The position numbers and the translations under genes were made by a program. Positions 44,555 to 53,930 of a DNA stretch of 64,000 bases are shown in pieces. The notes under the pieces are model-generated. The model saw only the letters and a list, made by a program, of their open reading frames with translations. It was not told the origin of the DNA and did not search any database. The stretch's first letter is position 1. Each line of letters starts with the position of its first letter. The DNA is from Sandaracinus amylolyticus (GTDB taxonomy: Bacteria; Myxococcota_A; Polyangia; Polyangiales; Sandaracinaceae). The stretch is from the NCBI RefSeq assembly GCF_021631985.1, contig NZ_CP070225.1, positions 8,618,001 through 8,682,000 of the forward strand. The letters are read 5' to 3'.

Positions 44555-45754
44555 TTAACCGAGCGCTGATCGTCCGTCCAGCGCGCCGAGCATCGCGCGC
44601 AATCGCGCCCAGATCCCGCGCGATCCTGCGCGGCGCTTCCGTCGCGCGTCGACCCACGCGCGCTTCGCACGCAGCACGTGGCGCGCCCGCTCGAGGTGCA
44701 CGTCGTGCGGCGCATCGCCGTCCGCGAGGAGCGCGCGCACGATCGCGTCCTGACGATCGCGCAGCGCCGACCGATCCGTCTCGCTCGCACGCGTCGCCGG
44801 CGAGCTCGACGTGCGCGAGACGACCTCGCGCGCCGGGCACGACGCGAGGATCGCCGCGATCGCGTCGAGCTCCGCGTCGAGCTCGTCGCGCCTGCCGAAG
44901 CCGTCGTCGCGCTCGAGCAGCAGCGGCAGCGGACCGGTGCGCGCGAGGACCGCGGCGAGCGTCCCGAGCGGGCCCTCGCCGACCGGATGCGCATGGGTGT
45001 CCTGATAGAAGCCGTGCCTTCGCTCGCCGCCCGCGACGTGCACGTACACGATTCGATCGAGCGGCAGCGCATCGAGGAAGGCGCTCACCCGCGCGCCGTG
45101 GTTCTCGACGTCGGCGTGCAGGTTCGACGCGTCGAGCAGGAGCAGCGCGCCGGTGCGCGCGCAGAGCTCGGCGAGGAACGACGCGACCTCCATCTCGCGC
45201 TCCGGCCAGGTGAAGAGGCTCGCGATGTTCTCGAGCGCGAGCGGCACCCGCAGCACGTCCTGCGCGCGCTGCACGTTCTCGGCGACGATCGCCAGCGCGG
45301 CGCGCGTCGGCGGCACCGGCAGCAGGTGCTCGGTCTCCAGCCCCGCGCCGCGCACGAACGCGACGTGCTCGCTCACCAGCGTGCTCCCGAGCCGCGCCCG
45401 CACCTGCGCCAGGCGATCGAGGCGCGCGCGATCGGGCGGATCGGCGCTGCCGAGCGCGAGCGAGACGCCGTGCGGCACGACCGGCACGCCGCGCTCGAGG
45501 AGGCGCTCGAGCGCGCGCGGCAGCGGGCCCCGCACCGGCACGCTCTCCGCGATCACCTCGGAGAACGCGAGCGTCGCGCGCTGCTCGCACGCCCACGCGG
45601 TCTCGGGTCGCCATCCGAGCCCGACGCCGATCGGCAGGCGGGTCTCAGTCCAGCTGGAGTGCTCGCTGGCGGAGGGCCCGCACGGGAGCGTGCGGCCCAC
45701 GCGGACGGCAGGGCCCTGCGCCGGCGACCCGATGTTGGACACGCTCTCAGTCAC
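44555..45754 (-). CDS. DUF692 (MNIO, multinuclear non-haem iron oxidative) enzyme
   Basis: 399-residue TIM-barrel enzyme of the DUF692 family. Members of this family bind two or three iron ions and oxidatively modify cysteines of peptide substrates. The metal-binding pattern is intact: HGVSLALGS, SEHVAF, LENIAS, DASNLHADVENH, YVHVAGG, DTHAHPV and LERDDGF. Residues about 300-399 are a C-terminal helical extension (LRDRQDAIVRALLADGD and ERARHVLRAKRAWVDARRKR), which looks like a fused partner domain of the kind otherwise encoded separately. The GTG start at 45754 overlaps the stop of the Gly/Cys-tailed membrane protein gene by eight bases, so the two are coupled. Residues 1-36 are unlike the family, and a strong hairpin lies in their DNA. 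Confidence 0.88.
   Translation of the reverse strand: MTESVSNIGSPAQGPAVRVGRTLPCGPSASEHSSWTETRLPIGVGLGWRPETAWACEQRATLAFSEVIAESVPVRGPLPRALERLLERGVPVVPHGVSLALGSADPPDRARLDRLAQVRARLGSTLVSEHVAFVRGAGLETEHLLPVPPTRAALAIVAENVQRAQDVLRVPLALENIASLFTWPEREMEVASFLAELCARTGALLLLDASNLHADVENHGARVSAFLDALPLDRIVYVHVAGGERRHGFYQDTHAHPVGEGPLGTLAAVLARTGPLPLLLERDDGFGRRDELDAELDAIAAILASCPAREVVSRTSSSPATRASETDRSALRDRQDAIVRALLADGDAPHDVHLERARHVLRAKRAWVDARRKRRAGSRGIWARLRAMLGALDGRSALG
45678..45695 (-). other. Hairpin near the DUF692 start
   Basis: CCGCACG-GGAG-CGTGCGG is a 7-bp perfect stem with a 4-base loop, within codons 20-25 of the DUF692 frame. Position and strength suggest a structure in the mRNA just inside the coding region; it may affect translation or show that the true start is downstream. 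Confidence 0.45.
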
Positions 45755-46730
45755 CGCCGCCACCACCACCGCAGCCCCCGCATCCGCCACCACCGCCATC
45801 ACCACCGCCACCGCAGCTGCTGCCCCCGCCGCAGCTGCTGCCGCCGTGGTCGTGGCTGCTCGAGCACGAGTGCGAGTACCCGCTGTCGCCGAAGGACCAC
45901 GAGTGAGTGGACGGAGACGGAATCGCGAGGGCCCCGATCGGCGAGAGCAGGCCTCCGAGCGAGCCCGGGCCGAAGATCGCGCTGCCGAGCACCAGCTCGT
46001 CGTCGGTGAGCTGCTGCGGCGCGTGCTCGAGCGTCGGGCGCAGCGCGGCGTTGTGCTCCTCGAGCATGCGGAGCGCCGCATCACCGCGACCGGTGCGCGC
46101 CGAGCGCACGTCGATCGCGAGCATCGCGAGCGACGCGACGACGAGCATCACGAGGAAGAGCACCGGGCGATGGTGCGCGATGCCCATCGCGATGCGGGCC
46201 GTCCCGATGCCGAGCAGCACGAGCGTCGGCACCCGCAGCAGGAGCCGTCGCCCCCGCAGGTCGCGGCGCGAGAGCACGAGGCCCTGCGACACCAGGCTCC
46301 CCTCGATCGCGGCGAGCTGATCGCCGCAGCGCGCGACGATCGCCCGGAACGTGCTCGCGGACGCGCGCACCACCGCCAGCACCGCGCGCTCGAGCGCGCT
46401 CGCGCTCTCGATCGGGCGCGCGCTCTTCCGGTACACGCTCGCCCTGGGATCGGAGGGCGCCTCGGGCTCGCCGACGAACGTGCTGCCCTCGATGCGCGCC
46501 CATCCGCGGTGGACCAAGGACGCGAGCGCCGCCGCGATCGCGCCGCGCGCGCCGTCGCGCAGGTACGCGATCTCGAACGGATCGAGCGCGCGCACCGAGC
46601 GCTCCGCGGGCACGTCGTGGGGCGCACGCGCGAGCCGGTCGCGCGCCCAGAGCGTCAGCGCGAGCACCATCGCGGCGAGCGCGACGTAGAAGAACAGGAA
46701 CTGCGGTCCGACCAGCGCGAAGGGGCTCAT
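45747..46730 (-). CDS. TIGR04222-like membrane protein with Gly/Cys-rich C-terminal tail
   Basis: 327-residue membrane protein. Span 1 is at about 8-28 (FLFFYVALAAMVLALTLWAR). The characteristic domain follows at about 45-140 (LDPFEIAYLRDGARGAIAAA, LVHRGWARIE...). Spans 2 and 3 are at about 168-205 (LLLRVPTLVLLGIGTARI, VLFLVMLVVASLAMLAIDV). After about residue 275 the chain becomes Ser/His/Gly/Cys (SHSCSSSHDHGGSSCGGG..., ending in GGCGGCGGGGGGD) with five cysteines set among glycines. I recall TIGR04222 members ending this way and lying beside DUF692 genes. The stop is inside the DUF692 start. The tail is a possible substrate for the enzyme. Confidence 0.83.
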   Translation of the reverse strand: MSPFALVGPQFLFFYVALAAMVLALTLWARDRLARAPHDVPAERSVRALDPFEIAYLRDGARGAIAAALASLVHRGWARIEGSTFVGEPEAPSDPRASVYRKSARPIESASALERAVLAVVRASASTFRAIVARCGDQLAAIEGSLVSQGLVLSRRDLRGRRLLLRVPTLVLLGIGTARIAMGIAHHRPVLFLVMLVVASLAMLAIDVRSARTGRGDAALRMLEEHNAALRPTLEHAPQQLTDDELVLGSAIFGPGSLGGLLSPIGALAIPSPSTHSWSFGDSGYSHSCSSSHDHGGSSCGGGSSCGGGGDGGGGGCGGCGGGGGGD

Positions 46731-46873
46731 CTCGTCACCTCTCCAGTGCTGCGATGTCGATGCGGCGAGACCGTCGTTGCGCCCACGAAGGCCCCGCGGG
46801 CTCCGAGTATTCCTGGCTCGCGCCCCGGCAGGGCGCCGCCTACCATCGCGACGCACGGCGGAGGCGCCCCATC

Positions 46874-47554
46874 ATGGACCCAGCAGAATTCGAGAAGACC
46901 TTTGACGCCGATCACGACGAGGCGCCGGCCGAAGCGCCGCGAGGATTTCGCGACATCCGGACGCGCGCGCTGATCGCGCAGATCGCGCTCGCGATCAACC
47001 CGCTCCTCTACCTCGTGGTGCTCGGCATCGGGGTCGCCGACGTGATCACGTCCGCCGCGTCGGGCGCGCCGACGATGTTGGGCGACGACTTCGCGGCGGC
47101 CGCGAACGTCGTGGAGCTCGTGGTGCGCTTCGGCACCGCGGTCGCGTTCATCGCGTGGCTGCACGGCGCGAGCACGAACTCGTACCTGCTCGCCGAAGAA
47201 GCGCCGGAGCACGGCCCGAGCCTCGCGATCGGCGCGTGGTTCATCCCGTGTGTGAGCTTCTGGCTGCCGTACCAGGTCGTCAGCGAGATCGATCGGAGGA
47301 GCGATCCCGAGAGGCTCGGCCACACCTCGGGGATCGTGATGGCGTGGTGGGCCGCGTGGGTCGCCACGCTGCTGCTCCTCTACGTGGCCGCGGTCACCGA
47401 GGGCGCGATCGCCGGGCTCGTCTGGCTCGCGCTCGTCGCGCTGCAGGTCGCGTCCGCGACCCTCGCGATCCTGGTGATCCGCCGCATCCAGAAGAACCAG
47501 ATCGCGCTCTCGACCCGCGCCGACGCGCACGCGATCGCCGCGCAGTTCGCCTGA
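46874..47554 (+). CDS. DUF4328-like membrane protein
   Basis: 226-residue inner membrane protein. A charged 25-residue cytoplasmic start ([19 protein letters not shown]) is followed by four or five transmembrane helices (about 35-60, 80-105, 120-140, 155-178 and 182-205). The signature [12 protein letters not shown] and [20 protein letters not shown] then VVSEI are close to the DUF4328 pattern (WFxPxxNxWxPYxVVxEI). Its role is unknown. It is divergent from the TIGR04222-like gene with a 143-base gap, so the promoter region is shared in part. Confidence 0.82.
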   Translation: MDPAEFEKTFDADHDEAPAEAPRGFRDIRTRALIAQIALAINPLLYLVVLGIGVADVITSAASGAPTMLGDDFAAAANVVELVVRFGTAVAFIAWLHGASTNSYLLAEEAPEHGPSLAIGAWFIPCVSFWLPYQVVSEIDRRSDPERLGHTSGIVMAWWAAWVATLLLLYVAAVTEGAIAGLVWLALVALQVASATLAILVIRRIQKNQIALSTRADAHAIAAQFA

Positions 47555-47623
47555 ATACACTTTCTTGCGAGCACGGAATCGAGCAGTTGGATCGGACTCG
47601 CGACCCACCGAGAATGGACGCGC

Positions 47624-48928
<1,305 letters not shown>

Positions 48929-48950
48929 CGCGTGCTACGACGCGCGCGCC

Positions 48951-49868
48951 ATGAAGAGAGCTGCATCGAGGTTCTTCGTGTGGATCGCCCTGATGGGCTG
49001 TGGTGGCGCGGCGACGAGCCCGGCCCCGCAGATGCCAGCGCTCACCGCGCTCGACGACGCGCGTGGTGGTCGGCTCTTCGATCACTGGGCGCGTGAGCTC
49101 GGGCGCACCGACTTCGTGCCCGACGCCCGCGCCACGGCGGGCGTTCCCGACGGCCAGGGTGGTCCTGCGAGCGACGGAACGCTGCGCCTCGCCGACGGGC
49201 GCGCGCTGCTCAACGACGGCGGGCACGACTACCGGCTCAAGAACCTCTTGGGCTGGGATCTGCGCGGTCGGGCCGGGCTCTACGGCCCGGCGCACATGAA
49301 CAAGCCGTACGTCGTCGCGAGCGACTCGCTGGCGTGGCCGGGCTCGGTGCGCGAGGTCGCGGATCGGCTGGAGCGCGGCGAGGGCGATCTGCCGGCGTAC
49401 GGCGACGTGCTCGAGCGCCACGAGCTCGAGGAGATCGCCGCGTTCGTGGTGCGCATGCGCGACGGCGAGCTCCCGCGTGCCGAGGACGTCTTCGCGCTGA
49501 CGAGCCCCGACGCCGGTCACTACGCGCTGCGCGAGGGCGCCGACGGAACCCGCGGCGTGCTGCTCTACGCGGAGCGCTGCGCGGACTGTCACGGCGACGA
49601 CGGCACCGCGATCCTGTTCGACGACGGCGCGTACTCCCTCGGCTCGCACGCGCGTCAGAAGGCGTACGAGGACTGGCTCAAGATCCTCAACGGCCAGCCC
49701 GGCTCCCCGATGGGCCGCCAGGTGCGCGGCGAGACCGCGGCCGAGATCCGCCAGGAGATCCTCGACATCCTCGCGGCGCTCTGCGACCGCCAGATCTTCC
49801 CCCGCGGCGAGGCGAGCGCCGAGGACGTCCCCGACGGCGACCCCCGCTGCGGCGCGTACCTGCACTGA
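48951..49868 (+). CDS. c-type cytochrome lipoprotein
   Basis: 305-residue lipoprotein (signal FVWIALMGC, Cys17) with one haem-binding motif CADCHGDDGT (about residues 207-216) and the possible axial ligand Met (GSPMGRQV) about 40 residues further on. The domain order resembles dihaem-family cytochromes with an N-terminal half that has lost its own CxxCH, although that half keeps family-like segments (GWDLRGRAGLYGP, LERHELEEIAAFVVRMRDGE). It probably carries electrons in the periplasm. The partner is unknown. It is 22 bases downstream of the collagen-like gene on the same strand. Confidence 0.83.
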   Translation: MKRAASRFFVWIALMGCGGAATSPAPQMPALTALDDARGGRLFDHWARELGRTDFVPDARATAGVPDGQGGPASDGTLRLADGRALLNDGGHDYRLKNLLGWDLRGRAGLYGPAHMNKPYVVASDSLAWPGSVREVADRLERGEGDLPAYGDVLERHELEEIAAFVVRMRDGELPRAEDVFALTSPDAGHYALREGADGTRGVLLYAERCADCHGDDGTAILFDDGAYSLGSHARQKAYEDWLKILNGQPGSPMGRQVRGETAAEIRQEILDILAALCDRQIFPRGEASAEDVPDGDPRCGAYLH

Positions 49869-49993
49869 TTGGAGCGGCGTCCTCGCCGTCGTGGTCGCGG
49901 TCGTCGTCGGCGGTTCCTGCCGCCGAAGCCCTCCCGACGCGCCGTCGCACGCGTTCTGCACCCGCCGAGCCCGCCCGACCCGCCGTCGAGCGC

Positions 49994-50282
49994 GATCCAC
50001 CGCGGGGAAAGCCGTTCGAAGCGCGCTCGATCGCGATCCACCGCGGGGGAAGCCGTTCGAAGCGCGCTCGATCGCGATCCACGCCCGTGGAAGCGCTTCG
50101 AGCCGCGCTCGATCGCGATCCACGCCCGTGGAAGCGCCTCGGCGGACGCTCGGAGGTGATCTCCCGCCGCGAGTGCGCCTTCTTGGCTCGCTCGGACGCG
50201 ATCCACGCCGGTAAATCTCAATTCGGGGTCACCGAATTGAGATTTACGCCGGCAAATCTCAATTCAGGGACGCCAGATTGGG
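49994..50282. repeat. Diverged 41-bp tandem repeat array
   Basis: GATCCAC recurs at 49994, 50035, 50076, 50117 and 50200, with exact 41-base steps for the first four and 83 (41+42) to the fifth. Units 1 and 2 differ by one base. Units 3 and 4 share a variant half (GCCCGTGGAAGCGC). Further units (50158, 50200, 50241, about 50282) keep the period within one base but have a different, AT-richer core (AAATCTCAATTC). The period is not a multiple of three, so it is not built as protein repeats. It looks like a non-coding minisatellite or an intergenic repeat family that has drifted. Confidence 0.75.
50211..50247. terminator. 16-bp perfect hairpin in repeat array
   Basis: GTAAATCTCAATTCGG and its exact reverse complement CCGAATTGAGATTTAC flank the 5-base loop GGTCA. 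It is one of the strongest hairpins in the window and much richer in A/T than its surroundings. A related copy without the second arm follows at 50252-50275. It may terminate transcription before recC or be a binding site. Confidence 0.6.
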
Positions 50283-50393
50283 ACTCGGCCCCCAAAAATC
50301 TCGATCCAGGGACGTCCGATCGGGTCTCGCGCCGGGCGCACCTGATCCTGCGTCCAGTCGTCCGCCCGGCGCGCTATCGTCGCGCCCTCCGCG

Positions 50394-53300
50394 ATGATCC
50401 GGCTGTGTTACTCGAACCGCACCGAGCACCTGGTGCGCGCGCTCGCGACGCGGATCGCCGAGCGCGCCGACCCACTCGAGGCGGTCACGATCGTCGTGCC
50501 CAACCGCCCGATGGAGCGCTGGGTCGAGATGCAGCTCGCGTCGCGGCTCGGCATCGCGGCGAACCTGCGCTTCGTGCGGCTCGAGCGCTTCGTCTCGGAG
50601 CGCCTGTCGCGCGAGGGCGCGCCGAAGGTGCTCGAGGGCGCGGCGATCGAAGGACGCCTGCTCGCGACGCTGCTCGAGCTCGACGCGAGCGATCCCGAGC
50701 TCGAGCCGGTGCGGTCCTATCTGCGCGCCGCGGGTGACGAGCCCGATGCGATCGCGCGCCGCGCGGTGCAGCTCGCGCGACGCCTCGCCCGCTCGTTCGA
50801 GGAGTACGGCTTCTCGCGCGCGAAGATGATCGAGGCGTGGTCCAAGGGCGCGCTCGAGCTCGAGGGCACTCCGCTCGAGGGCACCGCGTTCGCCGCGACC
50901 GAGCGCTGGCAGCGCGCGCTCTTCCTCGCGGTGCGGGCGCGCGGGGACGTGGCGCTCGAGGCGATGACGCTCGCCGATGCGCTCGCGGCCGCGGTGCCCG
51001 AGAGCGCGGCGAGCGAGGCGCACGTGTTCGGCGTCTCGTACGTCGCGCGCATCTTCCAGCAGGCGATCGCGGCGCTGGGCGCGAAGACCGCGCTCCACGT
51101 CTACGCGCTCAACCCGTGCGAGGAGTTCTGGGAGGACGCGATCAGCGACGCCGAGGCGCGGCGCGCGAAGCGCCGGGCCCGAGCGCGCGGCGAGCACGAT
51201 CCCTATGCGCTCGAGAGCGACGTCGACAACGCGCTGCTGCGCGCGTGGGGCCGTCCGGGTCGCGAGCACGTCGCGATGCTCGACGAGCTCACCGGGTTCG
51301 ACGCTCACGCGTCGTTCGACGAGCCCGGCGATGCGACGCTGCTCACGCGGATCCAGTCGGCGATCCTGCATCGCGCGCCGATCGAGATCGGCGAGACGAT
51401 CGGCGACGGCAGCGTGCAGCTCCTCGCGTGTCCCTCGATCCGCCGCGAGCTCGAGACCGTCGCGACCGAGATCTGGTCGCTGATCGACGGCTCGACGAAG
51501 AGCGAGCGGCCCTATCGCTTCCACGAGATCGCGGTGCTCGTGAACGGGCCCGATCGTGATCGCTACCTGCCGCACCTCGAGGCGGTGTTCGCCGAGGCCC
51601 ACGATCTGCCGTGGAACGCGGCCGATCTCGCGCTCGCGGCGCGCTCGCGGGTCGCCGACTGCGCGCTGCGGCTGATCGATCTGCCCGCGTCGTCGTTCAC
51701 GCGCGCGGCGCTGCTCGAGATCCTCGCGCACCCGCTGGTGCTCGCGCGCTGGCCGGATGCCGATCCCGCGCGGGTCGCTGCGCTGTGTGATCGCCTCGGC
51801 GTGTTCCACGGGATCGATGCGCGCGATCATCGCGGCACGTACCTCGAGGGCAGCGGCCTCGTGCACTGGGATCAGGCGGTGCGGCGGCTCGCGCTCGGCG
51901 TGGTGATGGAGGGCGGCGGTCGCTTCGACATCGACGCAGTGCCGCTCTCGCCCGAGCCGATCGCGGGATCGGACGAGCTCGGCGGCGGGCTCGGATTGCT
52001 GGTGCGATCGCTGGCGTCGGACGCGCGGTTCGCGCGCGGCGCGTCGATGTTGCCCAGCGAGTGGGCGCGCTTCTTCGAGGCGTTGCTGCGCAGCTATCTC
52101 GTGGTCGGCGAGGGGCCCGAGGAGAGCGAGCTGCGTCGTTGTCTCACTGCGCTCGCCGAGCTCGCGAAGCGCGATGCGGGCGTGCGCGTCGGGTACTCGG
52201 TCGCGGCGGAGCTCGCGCGCGCCGAGCTCGAGTCGTTGCCGGCGGCGCGCGGTGTGCCGCTCGGCGATGGCGTGGTGGTGGCGTCGCTCCTGCCGATGCG
52301 GGCGATTCCGTTCCGCGCGATCTTCGTGCTGGGGCTCGGAGAAGGGCGGTTCCCGGCGCGCGAGCTGGAGACCGGGCTCGATCTGCGGGCCGCGGGGCGC
52401 AAGCCGGGCGACGTGTCGATCGACGAGCGTGATCGCTACACGTTCCTCGAGACCTTGCTGTGCGCGCGCGATCGGCTGGTGCTCTCGTGGGTCGCGCGCG
52501 ACGAGCAGAGCGGCGAGGCGCGTCAGCCTTCGTCGGTCGTGAGCGCGATCGAAGAGGCGGTCGGCGCACCGCTTCCGCGCCGCACCCCGACGCTGCGACG
52601 TCACGACGAGCTCGCGGACGATGCGATCCGCGCCCACGCGCTGCCCGCCGCGGCCGACGAAGCGCGGGCGCGGATCGAGGGCGCGCCCCACCGTCGTGCG
52701 CTCGCGGATGCGCGCTTTCCCGAAGCTGCGCTCGCGCTGCTGCCCGAGAGTGATCCGCGTCGCGCGCTGCTCGCGATGCCGCGGGTCCCGCCGCGCGCCC
52801 GGGACGTGGAGGACGAGCCGCGCGAGCGAGTGTCGATCGAGGCGATCCGCCGCTTCCTCGAGTGTCCGATCCAAGGGCATGCGCGGCTGGTGATCGGACA
52901 GGACCAGGACGACGTCGATGCGGCGGCGGAGGACGAGCCATTCGAGGTCGCGCGCACCGAGCGCGATCGCGTGCTCGAAGAGGTGTTCCTCGCCGCGCTC
53001 GATCGCGAGGACGATGCGATCGACGCGATCTATCGCGAGCGGATCGCGCGCAGCGCGGCGCGGGGCGCGTGGCCGATCGGCGTGCTCGCGACGCTGCGGC
53101 GCGACGAGGACCGCCGTGATCTGCTGGCGTGGCGGCGCGGATATGCGCGGTTCCCCGCGGGCACCCGGATCCATCGAGTGCGCTTCGGGGCGACGGTGTC
53201 GCGCGGCGAGGTCGTGATCGAGCGACCGCACGAGCCGGTGGTGGTGCCGCTCGGGTCGGATCACGTCGAGGTGATCGGCGCGACGCGATGGCTGCTCTCG

Positions 53301-53825
53301 ACCGGCGACTCGCTGCGCACGACGACGTCGACGCGGCTCGAAGGGCAGGGCGAGCGCGCGCGCGTGGAGCAGCTGAGGTACGCGCTGCGGGCGTTCGTCG
53401 ATCACGCGGTGCTCGCGGCGTCGGGGATCTCGAGCGGCAACACGCGGCGGGCGTGGGTGCTCGATCGTTGTGATGGAGGCCCGCTGGTCGTGCAGCTCGC
53501 GCCGATGCGCAAAGAGGCGGCGGCGCGCTGGCTCGCGGGCGTGCTCGACGATCTGCGCGAGGGCCCGCACGGCGTGTTCCTCCCCTGCGAGGCGGTGCTG
53601 CGCAGCGAGGCGCTCTTCACGCGCGGCCACGACAACCCGAGCGAAGAGCTGGCGCGCTCGATCGAGCAAGTGCGCACCAAGTGGGACGGTGGCTCGTCCC
53701 GCTTCGGCCCGGTGCGCGACGCCGCGCTGCACCCCGCGCCCGAGCCCAAGAGCGCGCTCGCGCTTGCGAGCCGCAGGTTCCGCGCGTTCTTCGATCACCT
53801 CCGCGGCATCAAGAGGGCGCCGTGA
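50394..53825 (+). CDS. recC: Exodeoxyribonuclease V subunit RecC (gamma)
   Basis: 1143-residue subunit of the RecBCD helicase-nuclease, which resects double-strand DNA ends for recombination. The start MIRLCYSNRTEHLVRALATR and the early VPNRPMERWVEMQLASRLG are the typical RecC N-terminus. Middle marks are HVYALNPCEEFWEDAIS, FHEIAVLVNGPDRDRYLPHL and PMRAIPFRAIFVLGLGEGRF then PARE, the inactive helicase fold. The C-terminal third is an inactivated nuclease-like domain (ISIEAIRRFLE-type). Full-length. It is separated from recB by a lipoprotein gene on the same strand, which is unusual. Confidence 0.92.
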   Translation: MIRLCYSNRTEHLVRALATRIAERADPLEAVTIVVPNRPMERWVEMQLASRLGIAANLRFVRLERFVSERLSREGAPKVLEGAAIEGRLLATLLELDASDPELEPVRSYLRAAGDEPDAIARRAVQLARRLARSFEEYGFSRAKMIEAWSKGALELEGTPLEGTAFAATERWQRALFLAVRARGDVALEAMTLADALAAAVPESAASEAHVFGVSYVARIFQQAIAALGAKTALHVYALNPCEEFWEDAISDAEARRAKRRARARGEHDPYALESDVDNALLRAWGRPGREHVAMLDELTGFDAHASFDEPGDATLLTRIQSAILHRAPIEIGETIGDGSVQLLACPSIRRELETVATEIWSLIDGSTKSERPYRFHEIAVLVNGPDRDRYLPHLEAVFAEAHDLPWNAADLALAARSRVADCALRLIDLPASSFTRAALLEILAHPLVLARWPDADPARVAALCDRLGVFHGIDARDHRGTYLEGSGLVHWDQAVRRLALGVVMEGGGRFDIDAVPLSPEPIAGSDELGGGLGLLVRSLASDARFARGASMLPSEWARFFEALLRSYLVVGEGPEESELRRCLTALAELAKRDAGVRVGYSVAAELARAELESLPAARGVPLGDGVVVASLLPMRAIPFRAIFVLGLGEGRFPARELETGLDLRAAGRKPGDVSIDERDRYTFLETLLCARDRLVLSWVARDEQSGEARQPSSVVSAIEEAVGAPLPRRTPTLRRHDELADDAIRAHALPAAADEARARIEGAPHRRALADARFPEAALALLPESDPRRALLAMPRVPPRARDVEDEPRERVSIEAIRRFLECPIQGHARLVIGQDQDDVDAAAEDEPFEVARTERDRVLEEVFLAALDREDDAIDAIYRERIARSAARGAWPIGVLATLRRDEDRRDLLAWRRGYARFPAGTRIHRVRFGATVSRGEVVIERPHEPVVVPLGSDHVEVIGATRWLLSTGDSLRTTTSTRLEGQGERARVEQLRYALRAFVDHAVLAASGISSGNTRRAWVLDRCDGGPLVVQLAPMRKEAAARWLAGVLDDLREGPHGVFLPCEAVLRSEALFTRGHDNPSEELARSIEQVRTKWDGGSSRFGPVRDAALHPAPEPKSALALASRRFRAFFDHLRGIKRAP

Positions 53826-53930
53826 GGCGAGCGGGCCGGCCGCGGCCCGAGCGCGAGCCCGGTCGATCATGCGCGGTGTCGCAAGACGGTCACCGGTGGG
53901 TCGACCCCCGTTCGCGCATGCTTCCAGCGC

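Larger units (their letters stand above)
49869..50393. other. Gene-free stretch before recC
   Basis: The interval between the cytochrome gene stop and recC is filled mainly by the 41-bp tandem array and the strong hairpin described separately. Open frames on the minus strand here are translations of the repeat and are not supported as genes. Confidence 0.72.

Noticed and set aside
49655-50221. Minus-strand open frames over the 41-bp repeats (up to 188 codons)
   Set aside because: They are translations of the non-coding repeat in several frames (WIAIERAS- and NGFPRGGSR-type runs). The period is not a multiple of three and no start or ribosome site is convincing.
49994-50282. Possible CRISPR array
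   Set aside because: There is no alternation of constant repeats and unique spacers, the units are contiguous and drift, and no cas gene is present.
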